Source: Hymenopellis radicata (taxonomy: Eukaryota; Basidiomycota; Agaricomycetes; Agaricales; Physalacriaceae). Taken from it: a stretch of DNA of 41,178 nt. The stretch is from NCBI GenBank assembly GCA_015501595.1, contig JADNRX010000458.1:1-41178 (forward strand), in the 5' to 3' direction. How positions within the stretch are numbered: position 1 is the first letter of the stretch; each line of letters opens with the position of its first letter. The notes beneath the pieces are model-generated. The model was given only the letters and a program-made list of their open reading frames with translations, did not search any database and was not told the origin of the DNA. Both the position numbers and the translations under genes were made by a program. Positions 11,109 to 22,836 of this stretch are shown piece by piece.

Positions 11109-12461
11109 TTTCTGTGCTCCCTCGATGTTGTTCGACGCGGGTTGTCATTACAAGTCGATAGATACACATAAGATAGTCCTAGCGTGTTGATAGAGTACTG
11201 TAGCTCGAAAATGAGCAGCAGCAATTAGCCGTTGGTCCCGTAAACTGCAGGGCGGTTTTGGTAACTGATGCAACGAATATTATACTATGACCGCACTTAC
11301 CTCCACTCAGCCTTTACACACTCTATGAAGCTCGCACTGGATGTATATATGACTGCAAGGAAAAGTAGACACGAATATTCATTAATTATACAAAGGAACT
11401 TACCATCTCATCGAGTGCGCCACGAAATGTTTTCAAGACGGGGACCTGAATGAAGTGTTAGTCAAGGCAACGATCGGGCGCGAAAATAACTCTTACACAC
11501 GGGAAGATTCTTCCGGCGGGGACCTGAATTCGTTCTGTGGGCGAGATTCAGATTAGCGTCCCCATTCCTCCTTTCCCTCTTACCGTCATCTCTCCACCCA
11601 CAACATAGACGTCGCAACGTGTAAATTCGGCAGTAGGCTCGCCTTCGCCTTCACCCCGCTCATCCGCTGAAGATCTATCATCTCAGCGCATTCTTCGGAC
11701 TGGAGTCGCGTTAAGTGATGTTCGCGACAAGACAAGAGCTTCACCATTGGTAAGTTGTCCGTCGCCTTGTCCTAGGTCGCCCGCTGAAATATCATGTAGT
11801 TTCGAATTGGAGAACGTACGGCGTCAACAAGGTAAGCGAAATAAATGCTGGTCCAGCCGCTATACTGACTGTCGAGAGCGCCTCAATTCGTCGAAATCCG
11901 CGGTCAGAATAATTCGAAAGCCCCAAGGAGTCGAAACACGTTGCATAGAGTTAGTTGTCCAGAGGGTTCCCAGAGTTATACCCGCTCAATGTGTCGAGAA
12001 ATCGGGGTAAGAATGTCGAGGAAGGAAGAGAAAAGCAGATACGGACGACGGGAAGATGAGTATTGAATGTCCACAGATTTCACAGCTGACTTGTTCGCCA
12101 CTAGATACTGGCCCGGGAGGTCCAGCGCCACGAGAAAGAGTCACTCAATTCTTCGAGAACCGGGCTTAGATTTCTAAAGGAGGAACACAGAGCGAGGGTC
12201 GAAGTGGGCGGTCCGAGGTGCGTTGTCGTCTTCGGCGTCATTTGAAAAGCACTGACACGCGAGGACCCACAGACCCCATCAAACGACCAAAAGAGCCGAA
12301 GATCCAATGGCGAAAGGGTCGAATTCGAGAGACTCCGCGTCACGGACATGAAGGGGATAGCAAGAACATCTCGATCGTGTTTACGCCAAATGCGGCAAGT
12401 TCACGCTTGTCTTCTTACCATCACGACCTGGATCCTCAAATCTGTTTCTTTGCCTCATCAA
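11109..12461. other. No gene recognised
   Basis: Only short open frames without family resemblance. Some GTAAG-to-AG intervals resemble introns (for example from 11749), which suggests decayed exon-intron sequence like that in the arrays to the right. Confidence 0.45.
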
Positions 12462-13195
12462 TGCGTCGGCGCCTTCGGCGCCTCTAGAAACGACGAAATC
12501 CTTGATTATCAAGTTTGGATGGGAAGAACGGCGCAGTGGGATTGATCCAGCGCTGATGGCCTCGCCGGCCAGGCTTCGATCTTGGGTGAAAAGTGCGTTT
12601 TTTGTCTCTTTTTTTCGCGTTATTTTTGACTCATTTGATGATAGATACGCTTTGGATATATGCGCGACTTTGTGAGTTTCCCTGGTGTCGGCCGCGGCGT
12701 TAAACTTGACGCTGATTCGCATGTATACAGATGGACCGCGGTGGCTTCGCCACCGCCTCGACTAGCCGTCCACGAAAGCGACGTCGTTTCCATGGAAACC
12801 AAGGCTTGGATATGGAGCAGGCGTGGATGTCCTCGCCGGACCGGCTTTTGGTCCAGGCAAAAAGGTGCGTGTTTTGACTTCATTTTCAAGTTCTACTTCT
12901 GACCCGTTTTCGTTAGATCTACTCGTCGAGCCATCAAACAAGGTACGTCCGGCTCTATATTCCGCAGTATTCTCTATCTCACCAGGTTCCATCAGTCGAG
13001 GCGGCTTCGCCGCCTCCTCAAACAACTCGTTACTCGAGGAACAACGCCACGACTTAGGAACACGCAATTTCGCCAATCTTATGGCGTGTGTTGGCCTCGC
13101 CGGCCCGGCTTTTTTTCTGGGAAAAAGGTCTTAATATGTCCTTTCAATTTCACGTTGATTTCTGACTTGGTTCTATCAGTTCAACCACCGAATTA
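12462..13195. repeat. Array A: three diverged ~265-bp units, each with a TTC-loop hairpin
   Basis: Three units start near 12462, 12733 and 12991. Each begins with a perfect hairpin with a TTC loop, at 12468-12482 (6-bp stem), 12738-12756 (8-bp stem) and 12998-13016 (8-bp stem). About 90 bp later comes a CCTCGCCGGCCCGGC-like block, then a run of A and a T-rich, intron-like segment ending in TAG or CAG. Stem bases differ between units but pairing is kept. No intact reading frame spans the array. Confidence 0.75.
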
Positions 13196-13199
13196 CAGT

Positions 13200-14470
13200 C
13201 AAATGGAGCGAGGATTCCTTCTCTACGGACGCTTCTTTGCCCTTGATCGCGATCTGGATCTTGCTGGGCTCGGGTTTACGGACGGATTGGGACGTTTGGG
13301 CGGCGAACTTTTCAAGGTACGTTTGTTACTACCTTGTTCTTCTCAATTTCGGGACTGATGATTATTTCAGCGTTACGATATTACGTTCAACGCAGTGAAC
13401 AGCGGCGCTTCCTCCGCTGCGCTCGCCCTGCGAGCTTTCCGCTGCCTGTCTTTAAGGAAGTTGACGCCACACTCCACTCGGAAATCATCTTCGTGCGACT
13501 TGGACGCTAGCGCTACGGGATCTCGTCGTCGTCTTTAGTCCTTCCCTTTCTCATCCATCCTCCTTGCCTTCATTTCCCAATAACGGCGGGCGCTATCGTT
13601 CGACCTTCTCACCGGGTTCAGAACCCTTCCATTCCCGACGTGGACTCTACGACCATCAGCCCAGGCTTCGGCTAAATTTGCCGCTGATGGCGATTTGGAT
13701 CTCACGGAGTCCGGGTTTATGGACGCTTTAGGACATGTCGCGGAGGTACGTTATTTTGCTTTGGTTGGCTTTTCTCGCTAATTTCGTGAGACAGCATCTC
13801 GCTATTGGTTTATGCGCAGTGAGCAGCGACGCTACGCCCACTGCGCTCGCGCTGCGAGCTCCTCACTGCTAGGATAACGACCCTTTCCAATAATGGACGC
13901 CACAATTCAAATTGGGTATCGGCTCACCTAGACGCCGCTACCTACACGTCGTCGTCGTCGTTAGCACGCAGTAGCCTCTCTCTCTTACTACGGTCACATT
14001 CACATCCCAGTAGCCGCGACGTAGACGTCAGACCCTCTCAACCTGCCCAGGATCCTTCTAATGACAAGACGGACCCCCACTCATGCGTCTAGCCTTTGGA
14101 TATTTCTTCCTGAGGTCGATTTGATTCCTACGGCGTTCGGTTTCATGGCCTCATTTTGGACATGTTCGTGACGAAAGACGGGTACGTTATCTTGTTCTGC
14201 CGAGCTTCCTGAACTAATGTCTTAATCCAGGGCCTCTGTGCCGTTTGATGCGCAGTGAGCGGCAGCGCTAGCGCCGCTGCGCTCGCGCCGCGAGCTTCTC
14301 ACTGCTGGGATATTAGCAGTTCTCGCATATCGACGCCACATTTCGACTGGATCCTTGGACGCCTTGGCCATTGGAATTCTGCTTCTCTCACGACTAGTCG
14401 TCACTAGTAGGCGACATATCTCGACTTCGCTTAGACGGCGGCGATGTTGACGACGGGTTACGTTCATTTT
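13200..14470. repeat. Array B: three diverged ~430-bp units with three-way-junction inverted repeats
   Basis: Units share, in order, a GATYTGGATCT-like exon part, a GTACGT donor (13317, 13746, 14182), a T-rich segment ending in CAG, and a complex inverted repeat (13391-13446, 13814-13869, 14250-14305). A GACGCCACA block follows. Donor spacing is 429 and 436 bp. The exon parts of the first two units translate to similar peptides (DRDLDLAGLGFTDGLG and DGDLDLTESGFMDALG). The units may therefore descend from duplicated exons, but no long frame survives. Confidence 0.75.
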
Positions 14471-17388
14471 GAGTTCGTGCCTTGGTTATTTGATCACTTT
14501 CGCGGAGCTAACTCATGTGTAGTTTCTATCCACGGCGCATTAATTTCGCCGTGCTTCACCCTGCTTTGACGTTGGTTTCGTCTCCATTGGGATGAGGTTC
14601 GGCAGGGAGCTTCATGATTCTCGCGCAAGGCGAACATGGAAGCTGATTATGGCTCGTAGAATACACTGTATTGTCTGTAGGAGTACTTTTACATGTTGTA
14701 GCTACATCTCAATGAAACCTACATTGTCTTACAACTGCTTTGTGCGAAAATGAGGGGAATTCGACAAGATTCCTTACCGTACTTAGAATAGACTCATGTT
14801 ACTTAGAACTCATGAAAAGCATATATCACGAATTCAATGTTGTTCGAGGTCCGTACAGCTACCAAAAGACACTGTAGAGTATATTACAAGATCCTACCAA
14901 AACATGGTTAGTACCCCAAGTCGGACTAAAACACGGACACAAAGATATCCCACCTCCTGACACTTACGGAGAAGCTGATATACCCAAAACGTCGAACGAC
15001 AAGTTCTTGCGACGACGCAATCAGGCGGGCCTAAAAACTTGCGTGAGTCATAGAACGTACCTCGAAGATGATGTCCGTCGGGTCGTTAAGTTGATTTCGA
15101 GTAGCCAATGAAAATGATTTCCTCCGCTTGCTGAGCGGGTAACTCGAGTCGTCCCAACGTTCCAGGCCTTCAATCAGCTCGGAATTAGTGGGAAAACTTG
15201 TGATCAAACATCAACATCCGGCTAAGCTACCCGCAGGTGATCGAGACCTCTTGACCTCGAACCACGACGTGTCCGAATCCAACGCGCTTACACCAACGCG
15301 CCTCCATGCTCTCTCACTCTCTCCGACATCTGGCCGACCTGAAATTACCTGGAGGTCTGTCTGTGGCTTATGTAACGCAAATTCCGATGGTGCTTGAGGC
15401 TGAGAACGCGTTCTAAAGACGACTTTACGCGTCAGACGCTCTGGGAGGCCTTCGGGACCCTGCACATCGATGACATGAGGATTTCTTGGACCCTATGACG
15501 CGTCTGGGGCATCGACAATCTTATCTTGTCTGTCTCGGATGTGGGGAAATGACGCCAGTTGTCGTCTTCGTCCTCCGTCCCTTCAAGACTTTTGGGTAAA
15601 CGTCGTTTTCCGCTTCATTTTGTTAGATTTGACGGCTGTATTAGGTCTACGTACCTTCATTACACTGTATGCCACCGTACGCCTGCCTCTGAATGAATCC
15701 AATTCAACGTTAATGCACGATTCGCTCTGTGTCCGCGGATTGCATTCAAGGTCTGTACCTTTTCCACGTTTCAACGGCCTTGATTTCATGCTGACTCATA
15801 TGACAGTGTATTCGAACGTAAACGGAGACTTTCTCCGTTCCCAGAACAGTCTAATTAGCAACGCGAAGCGTTACGCTTGTAGGGTTGAAAAGACCAAGCT
15901 GGAATTTTTCAATATCCCCGAGTCCAGACGCCGCTCTATTACTCCCATCATACCATCAAGGGTGGACCCTTCATCTAATGCCAGCATTTTGATGCTTGGA
16001 GGATTGTGTCGAGGACGGGAAAGTCGATACGGCGCGTTCTGCAGGACAAGGTAAGTTCCATTCGTCTTGTGTTATCCTCCTTCCTCGAGTCTGACTATGT
16101 AAAATCTCAGACTTTATGTTTCTTAGTTTTATTCATTCTGGATCTTGTGCGCTCAGGGCGAGGAATCACTAGCAAGCGAAATTGTGTGGCGGCACGATAT
16201 GCGCCCGAAGATTGAAGAGATCTCATCTGGTCCGACGGTCGCGCATCATCGCATTCGCTTATACGGCAGTGGTTACGCGTCTGATGCAGTCTAGAAGCTT
16301 TGAAAGTAGTATAAAGGCGGTGGGAATTCGTTCTAATTCTCCATTCCCTCTGCCTTCCTTTCCTGTCTCTATTCCTCTCCTTCAGTGGTCTACCTTCCTT
16401 TTGATCTCAATTGCACTTGCTTACATATCTAGTAGATGTATTCTCGTCGTCGCCGCCGCCAGCCTTGCCAACACGTACCCGACGCGCTTCAAATGTGACG
16501 GTAAATGTGATGGTCACAGGTATGTACCTTTCCTCCCACCATCATCATCGTTGATTCCCTCCCTCATTGTCGTCTTCCCTCAGTCCATTTCCCTTGGCCT
16601 TGTACGCTATGGTACGTCTACTCGTTGGCTTCGTCGACGACTAGCTCGCTGACGACTGTTTTAAGATTTTTCGTGTCCGTCGTCGAGCGCGATGTGGACG
16701 ACATTTTTGCGCCTTTCGTCCTTGGATATAGACGTGGACTACTAGATCCTTGGTTCGTTGTCGTTCTACCTGGCTATACTCAATCCCCACCCATTTGTCA
16801 GACGTCGGGGACTTGAACAGTACGTTCTCCTGTCCCGCCTGGTTCTACACCATTCGTGACCTTTAGCATAGATGCATACCATGGGCTCGAGCGCCGGACG
16901 ACTTATTCGAAAGACCATGGCCGCTAGTCTAAACCACTCATCCTGCGACTGGCATGTAGCCGGCAAGCAAATGGTAAGCAGACCTCATTCATTAGCTGTT
17001 TAGGCTTCTAATAATGGCTACGACAGACTCGGGACTAGAAATGCGTGGTTTTTACCCGCGACGTTGTCTTCGCGACGCGTCCTGGCCCCATTTGGCTTCG
17101 CGCCGGTGGGAGCGACTCCACCGCCCTATTGGAGATGGCGTCCTTTCTGGTCGCGTGGTTGATGAACCCGCCCTGGTATTCTCTGCCTCGACATTGGTGA
17201 GTATTCTTTGTACTGCGAGGAAGTCAACATGTTGATATTTTGCCCTAGGCCGACTAGACGGTGTTTGCTGAGCGCGATGTCGGGATTTCGAGGTCTTCAC
17301 CTGGACGACACACCTCGGTTCTAGGACAGACTCCGCTGTGGACGGTCATATCACGCGAGGACGTCGTCGTTGGCACTGTCGTGCTAAG
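14471..17388. other. Decayed region with exon- and intron-like pieces, no intact gene
   Basis: The stretch holds a hairpin at 14532-14554 (CACGGCG/CGCCGTG arms) and several GT-to-AG intervals of intron size (for example from 15597, 16051 and 17198). Short coding-like frames at 15539-16054 and 17014-17235 match no family I recognise. It resembles the flanking arrays in style, but units are hard to align by eye. Confidence 0.45.
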
Positions 17389-18030
17389 GTGAGGTTTTTA
17401 AATATGGGCCATTTCTTTAGTAGCTGATGTCGTCCTTTTAGACGAATGTGCGGGCGCTCAGAAACAAGGACATTGTAGGGATGCGACCATGACACGAAGA
17501 ATATACCATCGTTGTGGTCGTGCAAGGCGCGCCGGAACTGCCAGACGTGGCGCGATTCATGGGCTGGAGGTCGGGATAATTCTCGAGTTCAGCGCGGATG
17601 CTGGGATGTGGGAGGACTATATTAATGTGAAGCCTCTCGTTTAACGTGGGACGTTGTCGCGCTCTCGTCGCGTCATGGTAAGCTATTCAATTTTTTGCCT
17701 AATTCCTTCAGAAACTGATGTTGTCCTTTAGATGTGACTACGAGGTCGTAGTACGACCGACGTTACAGGAACAGGACCGTAGCATGGAGAGTACGCCGTC
17801 GTTGTGGTACTACGACGTGCGCCGAGCCCGCCAGATGTGGCGCGAGTGGTGGGCGGGAGATCAGGATAATCGTCGACTTCAAGCTGGAGGATGGGGTATA
17901 GGGAAGGAGGATATTGTCGTGAACCCTCTCGCTCCACGCGGAGACCTGACGCGCTCTCCTCACGCCATGGTGAGGTTTTCTAGTTTGACTGTGTTCTTAC
18001 CAAATTGACTTTTGGTACTTAGACTTATAT
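17389..18030. repeat. Array D: ~290-bp exon plus intron-like modules
   Basis: Donor-like sites at 17389 (GTGAGG), 17678 (GTAAGC) and 17970 (GTGAGG) are 289 and 292 bp apart. Each begins a 50-60 bp T-rich interval. The first two end in TGATGTCGTCCTTTTAG or TGATGTTGTCCTTTAG, and the third ends in TACTTAG. The two complete exon-like parts (about 17442-17677 and 17733-17969) align over most of their length and end in a shared GCGTCATG or CGCCATG just before the donor. Only the second keeps an open frame. Confidence 0.7.
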
Positions 18031-18421
18031 CTTGGCGAGCGTCGACGTCGGACTAGACGTCTTCTCTCGGTTCGAATGACAACGACATTGCGCAGTGCTC
18101 GGTAAGTCTTCAGCAACATTTGTGGAGATTCAGGATAGACTAACGACATCGTCTTACTAGACTGTGACTGGAGTTACACGGGTGGTTATCGGCCATTGCT
18201 CCAAGCCCCAAGCCGAGCTACTGACGAAGATGCATGCCTTAGCTATGTATCCCCCGCCTGCGACGTAGACTCGACTTGGTGGGATTCGCGGGTTCTTTCT
18301 GGTAGTCTACGTAGTAGTATTGGCCTTAGTTTACACTGTATGTCTATCGTTGCTTTCAGGTACTTCATAGTAAGTCGTCTCCCATTTCCTTGCACTCCCT
18401 TCATCCTGACCAGCTTCCGTA
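18031..18421. other. No gene recognised
   Basis: This continues the decayed module style, with GT-to-AG intervals near 18100-18160 and 18370-18414. No known domain is seen. Confidence 0.4.
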
Positions 18422-18619
18422 GTACACGGAATTTGAGCCCCGCTCCCCCAAGTCTGATTTTGAGGGCATCGACGGTCTCCACCACACGCGCACCTCAATC
18501 ACGCCACCCGTCTCCACCCTCAAATTCAACACCACGCCTGACGGTCCGCACCTCAAACCTTCTCTAGGTGGATTCTACTACGAACGCTGGGGCGACGCCC
18601 CCGTGCACTCCAGGCCATA
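18422..18619 (+). pseudogene. Chimeric open frame ending in a GT15 mannosyltransferase fragment
   Basis: A 66-codon open frame without ATG runs to TAA at 18617-18619. Its last part, [15 protein letters not shown] (from about 18568), is nearly identical at DNA level to the start of exon 6 of the GT15 gene at 25097, and includes the CTAG of that exon's splice acceptor. The upstream part (SDFEGIDGLHHTRT and onward) is not GT15 and is unrecognised. I read it as a duplicated exon fragment joined to unrelated sequence. Confidence 0.6.
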
Positions 18620-18960
18620 ATCTGTTAAGGACGTCGTCTCAGGCATCATGTTGATGTTGTGAGGTCCGCAGCGAGAGTATTCAAACACGTACTATAGTTC
18701 TGTCTGGCCGCCCGATGGAACTCAACCAGATTGAGATTGAGGTCGGGGATGAAGGTGTTGCGCAGACAGAACTCGTCCGAGTGGCTGGTATGACTGACTT
18801 CATGGACAGGGATGTTGGGCTGACTGGAGTCGCTGCCTTTGAACAGTTGGTCCTTGATTAGTTCAATCCAAGGAGCCGACGAAGAGAAGGGCGCGCATTG
18901 ATATATATATATATATAGAAAGGCTGCTACAGAGTATAGACGATGGTGAAAGAAACCTGT
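18566..18960 (+). repeat. Decayed inverted copy of the GT15 3' region (partner 23945-25100)
   Basis: After the GT15 exon 6 fragment, short blocks match the reverse complement of 23945-24420 in the same order: ACGTCGTCTCAGGCA, TTGATGTTG, CAGACAGAACTCG, GGCGCGCATTG and ACAGAGTATAGACGATGGT. Several deletions and one insertion of about 100 bp separate the blocks. The segment from 18960 to 23945, which includes kinase copy 2, therefore lies between inverted homologous arms. Confidence 0.7.
18901..18916. repeat. (AT)8 microsatellite
   Basis: A perfect AT dinucleotide run inside the decayed inverted repeat. The partner sequence lacks it. Confidence 0.9.
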
Positions 18961-19419
18961 TTTTCAGATTATCGCGTGAATCGAAAACTTATCCGTGGCG
19001 ACGGGAATAAACAAAGAGGAAGACGCCAAATAAGCTGATGCTGCGTTAACCAACGATTTATCCCCGTGGTCCTCAGCATCAACATCCATCCTTCTCTTTG
19101 CGGTGCGCCTTCAGCTCTCTGGGCAAAAGCCTGTCGTAAAAACGTCCTCCCGATGCGCGGGTCAATTCATAGAGAACCAAGGCGCCACCTTGGGGACTCT
19201 GAAGAGTAAGTCCGCTGTTATCAGAACTCCTGTTCATTTATTACCTACGTGAGTTTTGCTGCCTGCGCGAGACGAGTTCAAGAATTCCTAACCACCTATT
19301 CGAAGGAACTGTGCGACCCAGCGACATGTCAAGGCAGGACACGCAAGGACGTGGTTAGAAATGCAGAGAAAGTAAACTGTATCTGATAAAATGTCTTATC
19401 GCAACAAAGGTAGAGTGGA
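18961..19419. other. 3' flank of kinase copy 2, no gene recognised
   Basis: No open frame of interest. A GACGTGGTTAGAAA block near 19350 matches the left flank of kinase copy 1, showing older, weaker homology beyond the near-identical segment. Confidence 0.45.
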
Positions 19420-21267
19420 TAGTCGCGCGCGTTTGCATAAGTTATAAATTAAAGCCAGCGATACAATAGTAACCCAGTCATCCCTACTCAACACGGGGGC
19501 GCTCATCGATCATACCCAACCTCCCTCAGCTGCGCCTGCACCATACTCTGCGCATGTACATGAACATGATGAGGCTTCTCCACCTCATGACACACCTCAA
19601 TCCCCTGCACCCACTTGTCCCGCATGATAGCCTCAATATCCAGCCTCCTCTTCGGATTCGGCTCAAGCATCTGGCGGATCAAAAGCCTACATGCTTTCGG
19701 GGAGAGATTGTTGATCGTGGACGGCAGAGCAAGGTTCTTGTCCTTCTCCTTGTCCTTCTCCTTGGACGACGCAGGGAGAGGATTCGCCTGGCACGCGGAC
19801 GCATACGCTGCATACATGGCATCCGCAGGCTGCGCAGCTCGCCATGGTAACTCCTGGAAGTGTAGGCAATAGTACACAATCCCACATGCCCAGATATCCA
19901 CAAGCCGCGCGTCGTAGGCTACGCCAGTCAGCTGGGCTCAGGAAGGAGAAGCTCAGCGCTTACGTTTACCCAAGAACTGCTCGGGCGCGATGTACGGTTC
20001 GCTGCCGCAGAGCCCCGTCGACATGTGAATGGTTGTCTCCCAAGGCAGACGGTACACCGTCGATGCGCCGTAGTCGCCGATCTGACAACGGGCGTTAGAC
20101 ACGAGCAATGCTCGAGGAATGAAAGCTACCTTGAGATGGCCTTTGGTGTCAAAGAACAGATTCTCCGGCTTCAAATCGCGGTGGGCAACACCTTGACTGT
20201 GAAGGTACGAAACGCCGCACAAAATCTGCTTGAAGCAGCACTCGACCTCGCTGGGGCTCATGCCACCCTTTTTGATCGCCGCATACAAGTCGCCGCCGGG
20301 GCAGAACTCCATCACCTCGCACCACTTTTGCGCCTCGTCTTGAACAAGATCGACGGTCTCGACAATGTTGACATGGTGCAGCGTAGACGAGATGCAAAAC
20401 TCGGCTGTAAGCTTTTTGACATACTCTTTCTCAGTCTCGTTTTTGCGGCGCTTGCGAAATTCCTAAAGAGAAAAAATAAGAATGAGAAATACAAGAATGT
20501 AATGTAACCACCTTGACGGCGTACAAACGCTCTTCACTGCGATCCCACTTGTGGGCGAGGCGAACGACTGAGGTAGCACCCTTGCCAATCGCAAGTTTCT
20601 GACACACGCCGTACTTTTGTGTGAGACTGGTGGCACTGTCGCCAGCGGTAGATCGCGGGCCCCTCCGCTCGCCATCGCTCTCACCGCCGTCAGATCGGCG
20701 ACTGCTAGTCGAGCGCTGGGACGACTTGCGTGAGAGTTTTGGGCCGGAACCGAGCAAATCTTTGAGATTAAACTTGTGTCCGCCACCGTCGGTGACCGAG
20801 GGAGGCTTCGAAGGAGGTGAAGAGGGGGGTTTGGCGCCATTCTGTACGGATGCTTTTGGGGTAGGGGCCAGGCTGCTAATTTTGCCGCCCGACGTGCCCG
20901 CAGACATGCTCGGTGCTCTGCTCGGGGGTCTCGTTGACGGCGCACTGCCCCAGTCTGATTCCGAGACTGTTGGTGAAGACGCGGTGGACGTGCTGCCAGT
21001 CGAGAGAGACGTCTCTTTGGAATGGATGATCTTGGGGGGTGGAGGGGCGACGACAGCAGAGGCGGCCAGAGATAGCTTTGTCAGCTCCAGAACGGTCGTT
21101 CCGGGTTGCTTCTCGTAGGCGTTGCTGTCGGGAGGCGGGATAGGGATACTGATGCCATTAGAGGACTTTAGGTGGACATTTCGTTGACGATCATGCGGCG
21201 GTTTATCAGAGCCGTCGGGGCCCTCGCCGTCCGTCTGCGTAGTATCGTCCTGGTCGGTCATCGTGGC
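19420..21267. repeat. Segmental duplication, copy 2 (partner 7698-9555)
   Basis: Nearly identical to 7698-9555, in the same orientation and about 11.7 kb away. Differences are scattered silent changes, a 3-nt deletion in the Lys/Asp-rich codons and a denser group of changes in intron 2. All introns are kept, so it was copied as DNA and not through mRNA. Confidence 0.93.
19503..21261 (-). CDS. HAL4/SAT4-type Ser/Thr protein kinase, copy 2
   Basis: Exons 21261-20512, 20462-20130, 20081-19964 and 19918-19503 give 538 residues. The architecture matches copy 1: a Ser/Pro-rich N-terminus, then glycine loop GKGATSVV, the AVK lysine, HRDLKPEN, GDYG, APEQ and the WACGIVYYC helix. An in-frame ATG five codons upstream (21276) could also serve as start; MTDQDD is preferred because copy 1 must use it. 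Intron 2 differs from copy 1 at about seven of 47 positions, clearly more than the exons. That fits purifying selection on both proteins or exon-biased gene conversion. Expected role, from the family: regulation of plasma-membrane transporters. Its upstream region (21268 onward) is not low-complexity, so this may be the parental copy. Confidence 0.9.
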
Positions 21268-22836
21268 GTTATGCATTCGCGTGGAATTTGGTAATATGGG
21301 GGGTGGCTATCCTGGTGACGGCGATGGAAAAAGCAAGAAAATTAGGATTATAAGGCGGATTTGGACGAGGGGAACAACGGGTTTGCAGGGGGCTGGAGTT
21401 TAGAGAGATATCATCGCTGCCGACAGTACGGGAGTAGGTGGTTAACGGCGATATCGAGGCGAACAGGCGACAGTCGAGCAGGCAAAATGCCTCTCGTCGT
21501 CGCAAAAGAAAATGCAGACGCTGGCGACGACGACGACGAGCTCACTAAACAGGCACTTGGTGGTGGTTTGCGGTAGAGAGAGGGGACTGGGTTTGTCAGG
21601 GTGATCTGCTTCATTCCATTACGTAATCTCCTGTCTCCTCCCTTTCGCCTCAAGGCTGGCAAACGGGAATCTCGAATATCTGATAGGAAATGTATATCCA
21701 CTCCCCCATGACTTGATTTCAGAGATAACAGACGGCCCCCCTCAAGTCATCCACATCCTATTAGTATTAAATCAATTATACCAATCCCCAATCCGGTGAG
21801 GGAAATGAAAGCCAGGTAAAGGCGACGGAGGAAACGGTCCTTGTACAAAAAGTTTGTTCGATACCCTTCGCCTCTCTTCTCTTCCCTCAGTCTCGCCTGC
21901 CATCTGTCAATCCATCCTCAAATGGCATAAATAACGCGCCGCCCCCGGCCGCACCGGCGAGATCTGGACCATCCCATGAATAGCCCATTCCGAGACTTTA
22001 CTCCGACTCCTTCGTGAGTGGCACCCTGCAGTGGCAGGCATCGCGACATAAACTAGCCATATCCGCGCAATAGAACTGAGTTCCATCCGACTCGGCGGAT
22101 GACACGTCCTGCCTCTGATCCGTCACACAAAACAGACCGTCTCTCTCACAGGAGGGACGCACGGGGTTGCTTGTGGACTGTCGTTCTCTGGCATGGGTGA
22201 CTCGGGGAAACTAGCAACTTCAAGTTCTGTTCTTCGATCTCAGCGGACATCTAGTGCGGCGACAGGGATTCGTTCACCGGGAACCATGAGGAACGCGCCG
22301 TAAAGATACAAGAAGTCCCGCGTAGATTATGAGAGAAAAAGCGCGCTCGACCGCTCACATATCCGATGGCAACCTGATGAACAAATCATCGAGAATCCAT
22401 CACGAACGTTCCCAAAGACACCAAGGCGCTATCACAAGTCCATGGGTTTACGCGTCGTGCTCTGTAGTACATCAGATTCACAGAGACGGGTGCCAGAAAT
22501 ACGGAGGCGGCGGCGCTACGCCACCATGAGTAACTGTATAGCTTAAAAATTTTAGTCAAACCATTCCCAACATCACCGCGTCCACATCGATGTTATGGCA
22601 TAGTCTGTAATTTAGGCGAATCCAAGCTGGGTAGAGACAAGCTAGATCCTAGATATAGAAATCGCGCCGCAGAAATAGAATCACAAGCCAGTCGTAGCCA
22701 TAAGGAAACCTGGCCAACACAGATCTCGAAATAGCCGCTCGTCCTAAGCAAAAGAAGCCTTTGAAACTCAAACTTGACGAGTGGGGTTGTTGTGGAGAAA
22801 GGGAGAGCTGTGATTTTACACGTGCACGTTCCCATG
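21268..22836. other. Upstream region of kinase copy 2, no gene recognised
   Basis: About 1.6 kb with only short, family-less open frames. It contains a 9-bp inverted repeat (ATGACTTGA ... TCAAGTCAT, about 21708-21749) of unknown meaning. The first few hundred bases should include the promoter of kinase copy 2. Confidence 0.45.
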
